A stretch of 64,000 bases of DNA, taken from assembly GCA_947568835.1 (NCBI GenBank), contig OX387610.1, positions 17,283,050 to 17,347,049 of the forward strand, read 5' to 3'. The DNA is from Protonemura montana. Lineage: Eukaryota; Arthropoda; Insecta; Plecoptera; Nemouridae. Every line of letters begins with the position of its first letter. Position 1 is the stretch's first letter. Under the pieces are notes generated by a model. That model made no database searches and was not told the DNA's origin. It was given only the letters and a program-made list of their open reading frames with translations. Below, piece after piece: positions 26,786-38,014 of this stretch. The translations under genes were made by a program, and so were the position numbers.

Positions 26786-28114
26786 ACTCTGCCTTGCTAC
26801 CCAGAATCTCCAGACACTCTGCCTCGCTAGCCAGGCGCTCCAGACACTCTGCCTCGCTACCCAGACGCTTTAGACTATCTGCCACGCTAGCCAGTAGCTC
26901 AAGACACTCTGCCACGCTAGCTAGACGCTCCAGGCACTCTGCCTCGCTACTTAGACGCTCCAGAAACTCTGCCTCACTAGCCAGGCACTCCAGACACTCT
27001 GCCACGCTAGCCAGACGCTCCAGACACTCTGATTCGCTACCCAGACGTTCAAGACACTTTGCCTCGCTCCCCAGACGCTCCAGACACTCTGCCTCGTTAG
27101 CCAGGCGCTTCAGAAGCTCTGCCTCGCTAGCCAGGCGCTCCAGACACTCTGCCTCGCTAGCTAAACGCTCCAGACACTCTGCCTTGCTACCCAGACCCTC
27201 CAGACACTCTGTCTCGCTAGCCATGCGCTCCAGAATTTCTGCCTTGCTACCCAGACGCTCCAGACTATCTGCCACGCTAGCCAGGCGCTCCAGACACTCT
27301 GCCTCGCAAGCCAGCCGCTCCAGACACTCTGCCACGCTAGCCAGACGCTCCAGACACTCTGATTCGCTACCCAGACGTTCAAGACACTTTGCCTCGCTCC
27401 CAAGACGCTCCAGACACTCTGCCTCGTTAGCCAGGCGCTTCAGAAGCTCTGCCTCGCTAGCCAGGCGCTCCAGACACTCTGCCATTCTAGCCAGACGCTC
27501 CAGACTATCTGCTACGCTAGCCAGATGCTCCAGACACTCTGCCACGCTAAATAGACGCTCCAGACACTCTGCCTTGCTACCCAGAATCTCCAGACACTCT
27601 GCCTCGCTAGCCAGGCGCTCCAGACACTCTGCCTCGCTACCCAGACGCTTTAGACTATCTGCCACGCTAGCCAGTGGCTCCAGACACTCTGCCTCGCTAG
27701 CCAGGCACTCCAGACACTCTGGCTCGCTACCCAGACGATCCAGACACTCTGCCTCCCTAGCCAGCCGCTCCAGACACTCTGCCATGCTAGCCAGTGATTT
27801 CAGACACTCTGCTACGCTAGCTAGACGCTCCAGACACTCTGCCACGCTAGCTAGACGCTCCAGACACTCTGCCTTGCTACTTAGACCCTCCAGACACTCT
27901 GCCTCGCTAGCCAGGCTTTCCAGACACTCTGCCTCGCTACCCAGACGCTCCAGACTATTTGCCACGCTAGCCAGTGGCTCCAGACTATCTGCCACGCCAG
28001 CCAGAGGCTGAAGACACTCTGCAATGCTAGCCAGGCGCTCCAGACACTCTGCCTCGCTAGCCAGCCGCTACAGACACTCTGCCATGCTAGCCAGACGCTT
28101 CAGACACTCTGGCT

Positions 28115-30874
28115 AGCTACCCAGACTCTCCAGACACTCTGCCTCGCTAGCCAGGCGCTCCAGACACTCTGCCACGCTAGCCAGACGCTCCAGACACTCT
28201 GATTCGCTACCCAGACGTTCAAGACACTTTGCCTCGCTCTTCAGACGCTCCAGACACTCTGCCTCGTTAGCCAGGCGCTTCAGAAGCTCTGCCTCGCTAG
28301 CCAGGCGCTCCAGACACTCTGCCATTCTAGCCAGACGCTCCAGACTATCTGCTACGCTAGCCAGAGGCTCCAGACACTCTGCCACGCTAAATAGACGCTC
28401 CAGACACTCTGCCTTGCTACCCAGAATCTCCAGACACTCTGCCTCGCTAGCCAGGCGCTCCAGACACTCTGCCTCGCTACCCAGACGCTTTAGACTATCT
28501 GCCACGCTAGCCAGTGGCTCCAGACACTCTGCCACGCTAGCTAGACGTTCCAGACACTCTGCCTCGCTACTTAGACGCTCCAGAAACTCTGCCTCACTAG
28601 CCAGGCACTCCAGACACTCTGGCTCGCTACCCAGACGATCCAGACACTCTGCCTCCCTAGCCAGAGATTTCAGACACTCTGCTACGCTAGCCAGACGCTC
28701 CAGACACTCTGCCACGTTAGCCAGAGGCTGAAGACACTCTGCAATGCTAGCCAGACGCTCCAGACACTCTGCCACGCTAGCTAGACGCTCCAGACACTCT
28801 GATTCGCTACTTAGACGCTCCAGACACCTTGCCTCGCTACCCAGACGCTCCAGACACTCTGCCTCGCTACCTAGACGCTTCAGACTATCTGCCACGCTAA
28901 TCAGTGGCTCCAGACACTCTGCCACGCTAGCTAGACGCTCCAGGCACTCTGTCTCGCTACTTAGACGCTCCAGACACTGTGCCTCGCTAGCCAGGCACTC
29001 CAGACACTCTGATTCGCTACCCAGACGTTCCAGACACTTTGCCTCGCTACCCAGACGCTCCAGACTATCTGCAACGCTAGCCAGTGGCTCCAGCCACTCT
29101 GCCACGCTAGCTAGACGCTCCAGGCACTCTGCCTCGCTACTCAGACGCTCCAGACACTCTGCAATGCTAGCCAGACGCTCCAGACACTCTGCCACGCTAG
29201 CTAGACCCTCCAGACACTCTGCCTCGCTAGCCAGGCGCTCCAGACACTCTGCCTCGCTACCCAGACGCTCCAGACTATTTGCCACGCTAGCCAGTGGCTC
29301 CAGACTATCTGCCACGCTAGCCAGAGGCTGCAGACACTCTGCAATGCTAGCCAGACGCTCCAGACACTCTGCCACGCTAGCCAGAGGCTGAAGACACTCT
29401 GCAATGGTAGCCAGGTGCTCCAGACACTCTGCCTCGCTAGCCAGCCGCTCCAGACACTCTGCCATGCTAGCCAGACGCTTCAGACACTCTGGCTAGCTAC
29501 CCAGACTCTCCAGACACTCTGCCTCGCTAGCCAGGCGCTCCAGACATTCTGCCACGCTAGCCAGACGCTCCAGACACTCTGATTCGCTACCCAGACGTTC
29601 AAGACACTTTGCCTCGCTCCCCAGACGCTCCAGACACTCTGCCTCGTTAGCCAGGCGCTTCAGAAGCTCAGCCTCGCTAGCCAGGCGCTCCAGACACTCT
29701 GCCATTCTAGCCAGACGCTCCAGACTATCTGCTACGCTAGCCAGAGGCTCCAGACACTCTGCCACGCTAAATAGACGCTCCAGACACTCTGCCTTGCTAC
29801 CCAGAATCTCAAGACACTCTGCCTCGCTAGCCAGGCGCTCCAGACACTCTGCCTTGCTACCCAGACGCTCCAGACTATTTGCCACGCTAGCCAGTGGCTC
29901 CAGACACTCTGCCACGCTAGCTAGACGCTCCAAGCACTCTGCCTCGCTACTTAGACGCTCCAGAAACTCTGCCTCACTAGCCAGGCACTCCAGACACTCT
30001 GGCTCGCTACCCAGACGATCCAGACACTCTGCCTCCCTAGCCAGAGATTTCAGACACTCTGCTACGCTAGCCAGACGCTCCAGACACTCTGCCACGCTAG
30101 CCAGAGGCTGAAGACACTCTGCAATGCTAGCCAGACGCTCCAGACACTCTGCCACGCTAGCTAGACGCTCCAGACACTCTGATTCGCTACTTAGACGCTC
30201 CAGACACCTTGCCTCGCTACCCAGACGCTCCAGACACTCTGCCTCGCTACCTAGACGCTTCAGACTATCTGCCACGCTAATCAGTGGCTCCAGACACTCT
30301 GCCACGCTAGCTAGACGCTCCAGGCACTCTGTCTCGCTACTTAGACGCTCCAGACACTGTGCCTCGCTAGCCAGGCACTCCAGACACTCTGATTCGCTAC
30401 CCAGACGTTCCAGACACTTTGCCTCGCTACCCAGACGCTCCAGACTATCTGCAACGCTAGCCAGTGGCTCCAGCCACTCTGCCACGCTAGCTAGACGCTC
30501 CAGGCACTCTGCCTCGCTACTCAGACGCTCCAGACACTCTGCAATGCTAGCCAGACGCTCCAGACACTCTGCCACGCTAGCTAGACCCTCCAGACACTCT
30601 GCCTCGCTAGCCAGGCGCTCCAGACACTCTGCCTCGCTACCCAGACGCTCCAGACTATTTGCCACGCTAGCCAGTGGCTCCAGACTATCTGCCACGCTAG
30701 CCAGAGGCTGCAGACACTCTGCAATGCTAGCCAGACGCTCCAGACACTCTGCCACGCTAGCCAGAGGCTGAAGACACTCTGCAATGGTAGCCAGGTGCTC
30801 CAGACACTCTGCCTCGCTAGCCAGCCGCTCCAGACACTCTGCCATGCTAGCCAGACGCTTCAGACACTCTGGCT
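28115..30874. repeat. Tandem pair of 1,380-bp units (46 monomers each), mosaic
   Basis: Units 28115-29494 and 29495-30874 have equal length and the same landmark order. From about 28744 and 30124 to their right ends I saw no difference. Their left ~600 bp differ at several monomers: CGCTTTAGACTATCTG against CGCTCCAGACTATTTG, TTCCAGAC against TCCAAGC, and CTCTTCAG against CTCCCCAG. The divergent left part of the second unit matches units at 30875 and 33335. This indicates exchange between neighbouring units, not simple duplication. Confidence 0.82.
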
Positions 30875-33800
30875 AGCTACCCAGATTCTCCAGACACTCT
30901 GCCTCGCTAGCCAGGCGCTCCAGACATTCTGCCACGCTAGCCAGACGCTCCAGACACTCTGATTCGCTACCCAGACGTTCAAGACACTTTGCCTCGCTCC
31001 CCAGACGCTCCAGACACTCTGCCTCGTTAGCCAGGCGCTTCAGAAGCTCAGCCTCGCTAGCCAGGCGCTCCAGACACTCTGCCATTCTAGCCAGACGCTC
31101 CAGACTATCTGCTACGCTAGCCAGAGGCTCCAGACACTCTGCCACGCTAAATAGACGCTCCAGACACTCTGCCTTGCTACCCAGAATCTCAAGACACTCT
31201 GCCTCGCTAGCCAGGCGCTCCAGACACTCTGCCTTGCTACCCAGACGCTCCAGACTATTTGCCACGCTAGCCAGTGGCTCCAGACACTCTGCCACGCTAG
31301 CTAGACGCTCCAAGCACTCTGCCTCGCTACTTAGACGCTCCAGAAACTCTGCCTCACTAGCCAGGCACTCCAGACACTCTGGCTCGCTACCCAGACGATC
31401 CAGACACTCTGCCTCCCTAGCCAGCCGCTTTAGACACTCTGCCATGCTAGCCAGAGATTTCAGACACTCTGCTACGCTAGCCAGAGGCTCCAGACACTCT
31501 GCCACGCTAAATAGACGCTCCAGACACTCTGCCTTGCTACCCAGAATCTCCAGACACTCTGCCTCGCTAGCCAGGCGCTCCAGACACTCTGCCTCGCTAC
31601 CCAGACGCTTTAGACTATCTGCCACGCTAGCCAGTGGCTCCAGACACTCTGCCTCCCTAGCCAGCCGCTCCAGACACTCTGCCATGCTAGCCAGTGATTT
31701 CAGACACTCTGCTACGCTAGCTAGACGCTCCAGACACTCTGCCACGCTAGCTAGACGCTCCAGACACTCTGCCTTGCTACTTAGACCCTCCAGACAATCT
31801 GCCTCGCTAGCCAGGCTTTCCAGACACTCTGCCTCGCTACCCAGACGCTCCAGACTATTTGCCACGCTAGCCAGTGGCTCCAGACTATCTGCCACGCTAG
31901 CCAGAGGCTGAAGACACTCTGCAATGCTAGCCAGGCGCTCCAGACACTCTGCCTCGCTAGCCAGCCGCTACAGACACTCTGCCATGCTAGCCAGACGCTT
32001 CAGACACTCTGGCTAGCTACCCAGACTCTCCAGACTTTCTGCCTCGCTAGCCAGGCGCTCCAGACACTCTGCCACGCTAGCCAGACGCTCCAGACACTCT
32101 GATTCGCTACCCAGACGTTCAAGACACTTTGCCTCGCTCCCCAGACGCTCCAGACACTCTGCCTCGTTAGCCAGGCGCTTCAGAAGCTCTGCCTCGCTAG
32201 CCAGGCGCTCCAGACACTCTGCCATTCTAGCCAGACGCTCCAGACTATCTGCTACGCTAGCCAGAGGCTCCAGACACTCTGCCACGCTAAATAGACGCTC
32301 CAGACACTCTGCCTTGCTACCCAGAATCTCCAGACACTCTGCCTCGCTAGCCAGGCGCTCCAGACACTCTGCCTCGCTACCCAGACGCTTTAGACTATCT
32401 GCCACGCTAGCCAGTGGCTCCAGACACTCTGCCACGCTAGCTAGACGTTCCAGACACTCTGCCTCGCTACTTAGACGCTCCAGAAACTCTGCCTCACTAG
32501 CCAGGCACTCCAGACACTCTGGCTCGCTACCCAGACGATCCAGACACTCTGCCTCCCTAGCCAGAGATTTCAGACACTCTGCTACGCTAGCCAGACGCTC
32601 CAGACACTCTGCCACGCTAGCCAGAGGCTGAAGACACTCTGCAATGCTAGCCAGACGCTCCAGACACTCTGCCACGCTAGCTAGACGCTCCAGACACTCT
32701 GATTCGCTACTTAGACGCTCCAGACACCTTGCCTCGCTACCCAGACGCTCCAGACACTCTGCCTCGCTACCTAGACGCTTCAGACTATCTGCCACGCTGA
32801 TCAGTGGCTCCAGACACTCTGCCACGCTAGCTAGACGCTCCAGGCACTCTGTCTCGCTACTTAGACGCTCCAGACACTGTGCCTCGCTAGCCAGGCACTC
32901 CAGACACTCTGATTCGCTACCCAGACGTTTCAGACACTTTGCCTCGCTACCCAGACGCTCCAGACTATCTGCAACGCTAGCCAGTGGCTCCAGCCACTCT
33001 GCAATGCTAGCCAGACGCTCCAGACACTCTGCCACGCTAGCTAGACCCTCCAGACACTCTGCCTCGCTAGCCAGGCGCTCCAGACACTCTGCCTCGCTAC
33101 CCAGATGCTCCAGACTATTTGCCACGCTAGCCAGTGGCTCCAGACTATCTGCCACGCTAGCCAGAGGCTGCAGACACTCTGCAATGCTAGCCAGACGCTC
33201 CAGACACTCTGCCACGCTAGCCAGAGGCTGAAGACACTCTGCAATGGTAGCCAGGTGCTCCAGACACTCTGCCTCGCTAGCCAGCCGCTCCAGACACTCT
33301 GCCATGCTAGCCAGACGCTTCAGACACTCTGGCTAGCTACCCAGACTCTCCAGACACTCTGCCTCGCATGCCAGGCGCTCCAGACATTCTGCCACGCTAG
33401 CCAGACGCTCCAGACACTCTGATTCGCTAGCCAGACGTTCAAGACACTTTGCCTCGCTCCCCAGACGCTCCAGACACTCTGCCTCGTTAGCCAGGCGCTT
33501 CAGAAGCTCAGCCTCGCTAGCCAGGCGCTCCAGACACTCTGCCATTCTAGCCAGACGCTCCAGACTATCTGCTACGCTAGCCAGAGGCTCCAGACACTCT
33601 GCCACGCTAAATAGACGCTCCAGACACTCTGCCTTGCTACCCAGAATCTCAAGACACTCTGCCTCGCTAGCCAGGCGCTCCAGACACTCTGCCTTGCTAC
33701 CCAGACGCTCCAGACTATTTGCCACGCTAGCCAGTGGCTCCAGACACTCTGCCACGCTAGCTAGACGCTCCAAGCACTCTGCCTCGCTACTTAGACGCTC

Positions 33801-35014
33801 CAGAAACTCTGCCTCACTAGCCAGGCACTCCAGACACTCTGGCTCGCTACCCAGACGATCCAGACACTCTGCCTCCCTAGCCAGCCGCTTTAGACACTCT
33901 GCCATGCTAGCCAGAGATTTCAGACACTCTGCTACGCTAGCCAGAGGCTCCAGACACTCTGCCACGCTAAATAGACGCTCCAGACACTCTGCCTTGCTAC
34001 CCATAATCTCCAGACACTCTGCCTCGCTAGCCAGGCGCTCCAGACACTCTGCCTCGCTACCCAGACGCTTTAGACTATCTGCCACGCTAGCCAGTGGCTC
34101 AAGACACTCTGCCACGCTAGCTAGACGCTCCAGGCACTCTGCCTCGCTACTTAGACGCTCCAGAAACTCTGCCTCACTAGCCAGGCACTCCAGACACTCT
34201 GCCACGCTAGCCAGACGCTCCAGTCACTCTGATTCGCTACCCAGACGTTCAAGACACTTTGCCTCGCTCCCCAGACGCTCCAGACACTCTGCCTCGTTAG
34301 CCAGGCGCTTCAGAAGCTCTGCCTCGCTAGCCAGGCGCTCCAGACACTCTGCCACGGTAGCCAGAGGCTGAAAACACTCAGCAATGCTAGCCAGACGCTC
34401 CAGACACTCTGCCACGCTAGCTAGACGCTCCAAACACTCTGATTCGCTACTTAGACGCTCCAGACACCTTGCCTCGCTACTAAGACACACCAGACACTCT
34501 GCCTCGCTAGCTAAACGCTCCAGACACTCTGCCTTGCTACCCAGACCCTCCAGACACTCTGTCTCGCTAGCCATGCGCTCCAGAATTTCTGCCTTGCTAC
34601 CCAGACGCTCCAGACTATCTGCCACGCTAGCCAGTGGCTCCAGACTATCTGCCACGCTAGCCAGAGGCTCCAGACACTCTGCCACGCTTGTTAGACAATC
34701 CAGACTTTCTGCCTCGCTAGCCAGGCGCTCCAGACACTCTGCCTCGCAAGCCAGCCGCTCCAGACACTCTGCCACGCTAGCCAGACGCTCCAGACACTCT
34801 GATTCGCTACCCAGACGTTCAAGACACTTTGCCTCGCTCCCCAGACGCTCCAGACACTCTGCCTCGTTAGCCAGGCGCTTCAGAAGCTCTGTCTCGCTAG
34901 CCAGGCGCTCCAGACACTCTGCCATTCTAGCCAGACGCTCCAGACTATCTGCTACGCTAGCCAGAGGCTCCAGACACTCTGTCACGCTAAAAAGACGCTC
35001 CAGACACTCTGCCT

Positions 35015-35104
35015 TGCTACTCAGACGCTCCTGACACTCTGCAATGCTAGCCAGACGCTCCAGGCACTCTGCCTCGCTACTCAGACGCTCCTGACACTCT
35101 GCAA
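35015..35104. repeat. 60-bp duplication carrying a private CCTGAC change
   Basis: The monomers at 35015 and 35075 both read CTCAGACGCTCCTGACAC. The A at monomer position 18, almost never changed elsewhere, is T in both. The substitution arose first and a two-monomer duplication then copied it, so this is a small dated event. In the minus frame it replaces the otherwise constant leucine by glutamine. Confidence 0.85.
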
Positions 35105-37203
35105 TGCTAGCCAGACGCTCCAGACACTCTGCCACGCTAGCTAGACCCTCCAGACACTCTGCCTCGCTAGCCAGGCGCTCCAGACACTCTGCCTCGCTAC
35201 CCAGACGCTCCAGACTATTTGCCACGCTAGCCAGTGGCTCCAGACTATCTGCCACGCTAGCCAGAGGCTGCAGACACTCTGCCTCGCTAGCCAGCCGCTC
35301 CAGACACTCTGCCATGCTAGCCAGACGCTTCAGACACTCTGGCTAGCTTCCCAGACTCTCCAGACACTCTGCCTCGCTAGCCAGGCGCTCCAGACATTCT
35401 GCCACGCTAGCCAGACGCTCCAGACACTCTGATTCGCTACCCAGACGTTCAAGACACTTTGCCTCGCTCCCCAGACGCTCCAGACACTCTGCCTCGTTAG
35501 CCAGGCGCTTCAGAAGCTCAGCCTCGCTAGCCAGGCGCTCCAGACACTCTGCCATTCTAGCCAGACGCTCCAGACTATCTGCTACGCTAGCCAGAGGCTC
35601 CAGACACTCTGCCACGCTAAATAGACGCTCCAGACACTCTGCCTTGCTACCCAGAATCTCCAGACACTCTGCCTCGCTAGCCAGGCGCTCCAGACACTCT
35701 GCCTTGCTACCCAGACGCTCCAGACTATTTGCCACGCTAGCCAGTGGCTCCAGACACTCTGCCACGCTAGCTAGACGCTCCAAGCACTCTGCCTCGCTAC
35801 TTAGACGCTCCAGAAACTCTGCCTCACCAGCCAGGCACTCCAGACACTCTGGCTCGCTACCCAGACGATCCAGACACTCTGCCTCCCTAGCCAGGCGCTT
35901 TAGACACTCTGCCATGCTAGCCAGAGATTTCAGACACTCTGCTACGCTAGCTAGACGCTCCAGACACTCTGCCACGCTAGCTAGACGCTCCAGACACTCT
36001 GCCTTGCTACTTATACCCTCCAGACACTCTGCCTCGCTAGCCAGGCGCTCCAGACACTCTGCCTCGCTACCCAGACGCTCCAGACTATTTGCCACGCTAG
36101 CCAGAGGCTCCAGACACTCTGCCACGCTAGCTAGACGCTCCAGACACTCTGCCTTGCTACCCAGAATCTCCAGACACTCTGCCACGCTAGCCAGTGGCTC
36201 CAGCCACTCTGCCACGCTAGCTAGACGCTCCAGGCACTCTGCCTCGCTACTTAGACGCTCCAGACACTCTGCCTCGCTAGCCAGCCGCTCCAGACACTCT
36301 ACCACGCAAGCTAGACGCTCCAGGCACTCTGCATCGCTAGCCAGGCGTTCCAGACACTCTGGCTCGCTCCCATACGCTCCAGACTTTCTGCCACGCTAGC
36401 CAGTGGCTCCAGACTATCTGCCACGCTAGCCAGAGGCTGCAGACACTCTGCAATGCTAGCCAGACGCTCCAGACACTCTGCCACGCTAGCCAGAGGCTGA
36501 AGACAATCTGCAATGCTAGCCAGGCGCTCCAGACACTCTGCCTCGCTAGCCAGCCGCTCCAGACACTCTGCCTCGCTAGCCAGGCGCTCCAGACACTCTG
36601 CCACGCTAGCCAGACGCTCCAGACACTCTGATTCGCTACCCAGACGTTCAAGACACTTTGCCTCGCTCCCCAGACGCTCCAGACACTCTGCCTCGTTAGC
36701 CAGGCGCTTCAGAAGCTCTGCCTCGCTAGCCAGGCGCTCCAGAGACTCTGCCACGGTAGCCAGAGGCTGAAAACACTCAGCAATGCTAGCCAGACGCTCC
36801 AGTCACTCTGCCACGCTAGCTAGACGCTCCAGACACTCTGATTCGCTACTTAGACGCTCCAGACACCTTGCCTCGCTACCCAGACACACCAGACACTCTG
36901 CCTCGCTAGCTAAACGCTCCAGACACTCTGCCTTGCTACCCAGACCCTCCAGACACTCTGTCTCGCTAGCCATGCGCTCCAGAATTTCTGCCTTGCTACC
37001 CAGACGCTCCAGACTATCTGCCACGCTAGCCAGTGGCTCCAGACTATCTGCCACGCTAGCCAGAGGCTCCAGACACTCTGCCACGCTTGTTAGACAATCC
37101 AGACTTTCTGCCTCGCTAGCCAGGCGCTCCAGACACTCTGCCTCGCAAGCCAGCCGCTCCAGACACTCTGCCACGCTAGCCAGACGCTCCAGACACTCTG
37201 ATT

Positions 37204-37503
37204 CGCTACCCAGACGTTCAAGACACTTTGCCTCGCTCCCCAGACGCTCCAGACACTCTGCCTCGTTAGCCAGGCGCTTCAGAAGCTCTGCCTCGCTAGC
37301 CAGGCGCTCCAGACACTCTGCCATTCTAGCCAGACGCTCCAGACACTCTGATTCGCTACCCAGACGTTCAAGACACTTTGCCTCGCTCCCCAGACGCTCC
37401 AGACACTCTGCCTCGTTAGCCAGGCGCTTCAGAAGCTCTGCCTCGCTAGCCAGGCGCTCCAGACACTCTGCCATTCTAGCCAGACGCTCCAGACTATCTG
37501 CTA
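37204..37503. repeat. 150-bp (5-monomer) in-register tandem duplication
   Basis: The series GTTCAAG, CTCCCCAG, GTTAGCC, GCTAGCCAGGCG, TTCTAGCC at 37204-37353 is repeated at 37354-37503. The monomer at 37324 is the join: it starts as the TTCTAGCC type but ends ACTCTGATT instead of ATCTGCT. Other copies of this HOR have the series once. Confidence 0.85.
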
Positions 37504-37983
37504 CGCTAGCCAGAGGCTCCAGACACTCTGCCACGCTAAATAGACGCTCCAGACACTCTGCCTTGCTTCCCAGAATCTCCAGACACTCTGCCTCGCTAGC
37601 CAGGCGCTCCAGACACTCTGCCTCGCTACCCAGACGCTTTAGACTATCTGCCACGCTAGCCAGTGGCTCCAGACACTCTGCCACGCTAGCTAGACGTTCC
37701 AGGCACTCTGCCTCGCTACTTAGACGCTCCAGAAACTCTGCCTCACTAGCCAGGCACTCCAGACACTCTGGCTCGCTACCCAGACGATCCAGACACTCTG
37801 CCTCCCTAGCCAGAGATTTCAGACACTCTGCTACGCTAGCCAGACGCTCCAGACACTCTGCCACGCTAGCCAGAGGCTGAAGACACTCTGCAATGCTAGC
37901 CAGACGCTCCAGACACTCTGCCACGCTAGCTAGACGCTCCAGACACTCTGATTCGCTACTTAGACGCTCCAGACACCTTGCCT

Positions 37984-38014
37984 CGCTACCCAGGCCCCCC
38001 TAGACACTCTGCCT
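37984..38014. repeat. 31-bp monomer with a run of six C
   Basis: This is the only over-length monomer. Where related copies (for example 3960-3989) read ACGCTCCAGAC, this reads GGCCCCCCTAGAC, so one base is gained and several are changed. It shifts both long frames. The clustered changes around a homopolymer make a sequencing or polishing error as likely as a true mutation. Confidence 0.88.

Larger units (their letters stand above)
22896..36364. repeat. Array block 10 (449 monomers), longest stretch without a register shift
   Basis: After the landmark A at 22896 there is no length change for 13,440 bp (448 monomers of exactly 30 bp). Landmark B occurs at 24545, 28115, 29495, 30875, 32015, 33335 and 35345, giving units of 3,570, 1,380, 1,380, 1,140, 1,320 and 2,010 bp. 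The first 1,649 bp are a fourth member of the block 7-9 family. The remainder mixes short units that share CTAATCAG and CTAGACCCTCC monomers. Confidence 0.85.

Noticed and set aside
33105..33422. Plus-strand frame with L-Q-T-L-C repeats (105 codons)
   Set aside because: It is the third phase of the same monomers. It is listed only because a CAGATGCTCC variant supplies a chance ATG. The frame is stopped wherever GCTAGCTAG or CTAAATAG monomers occur.
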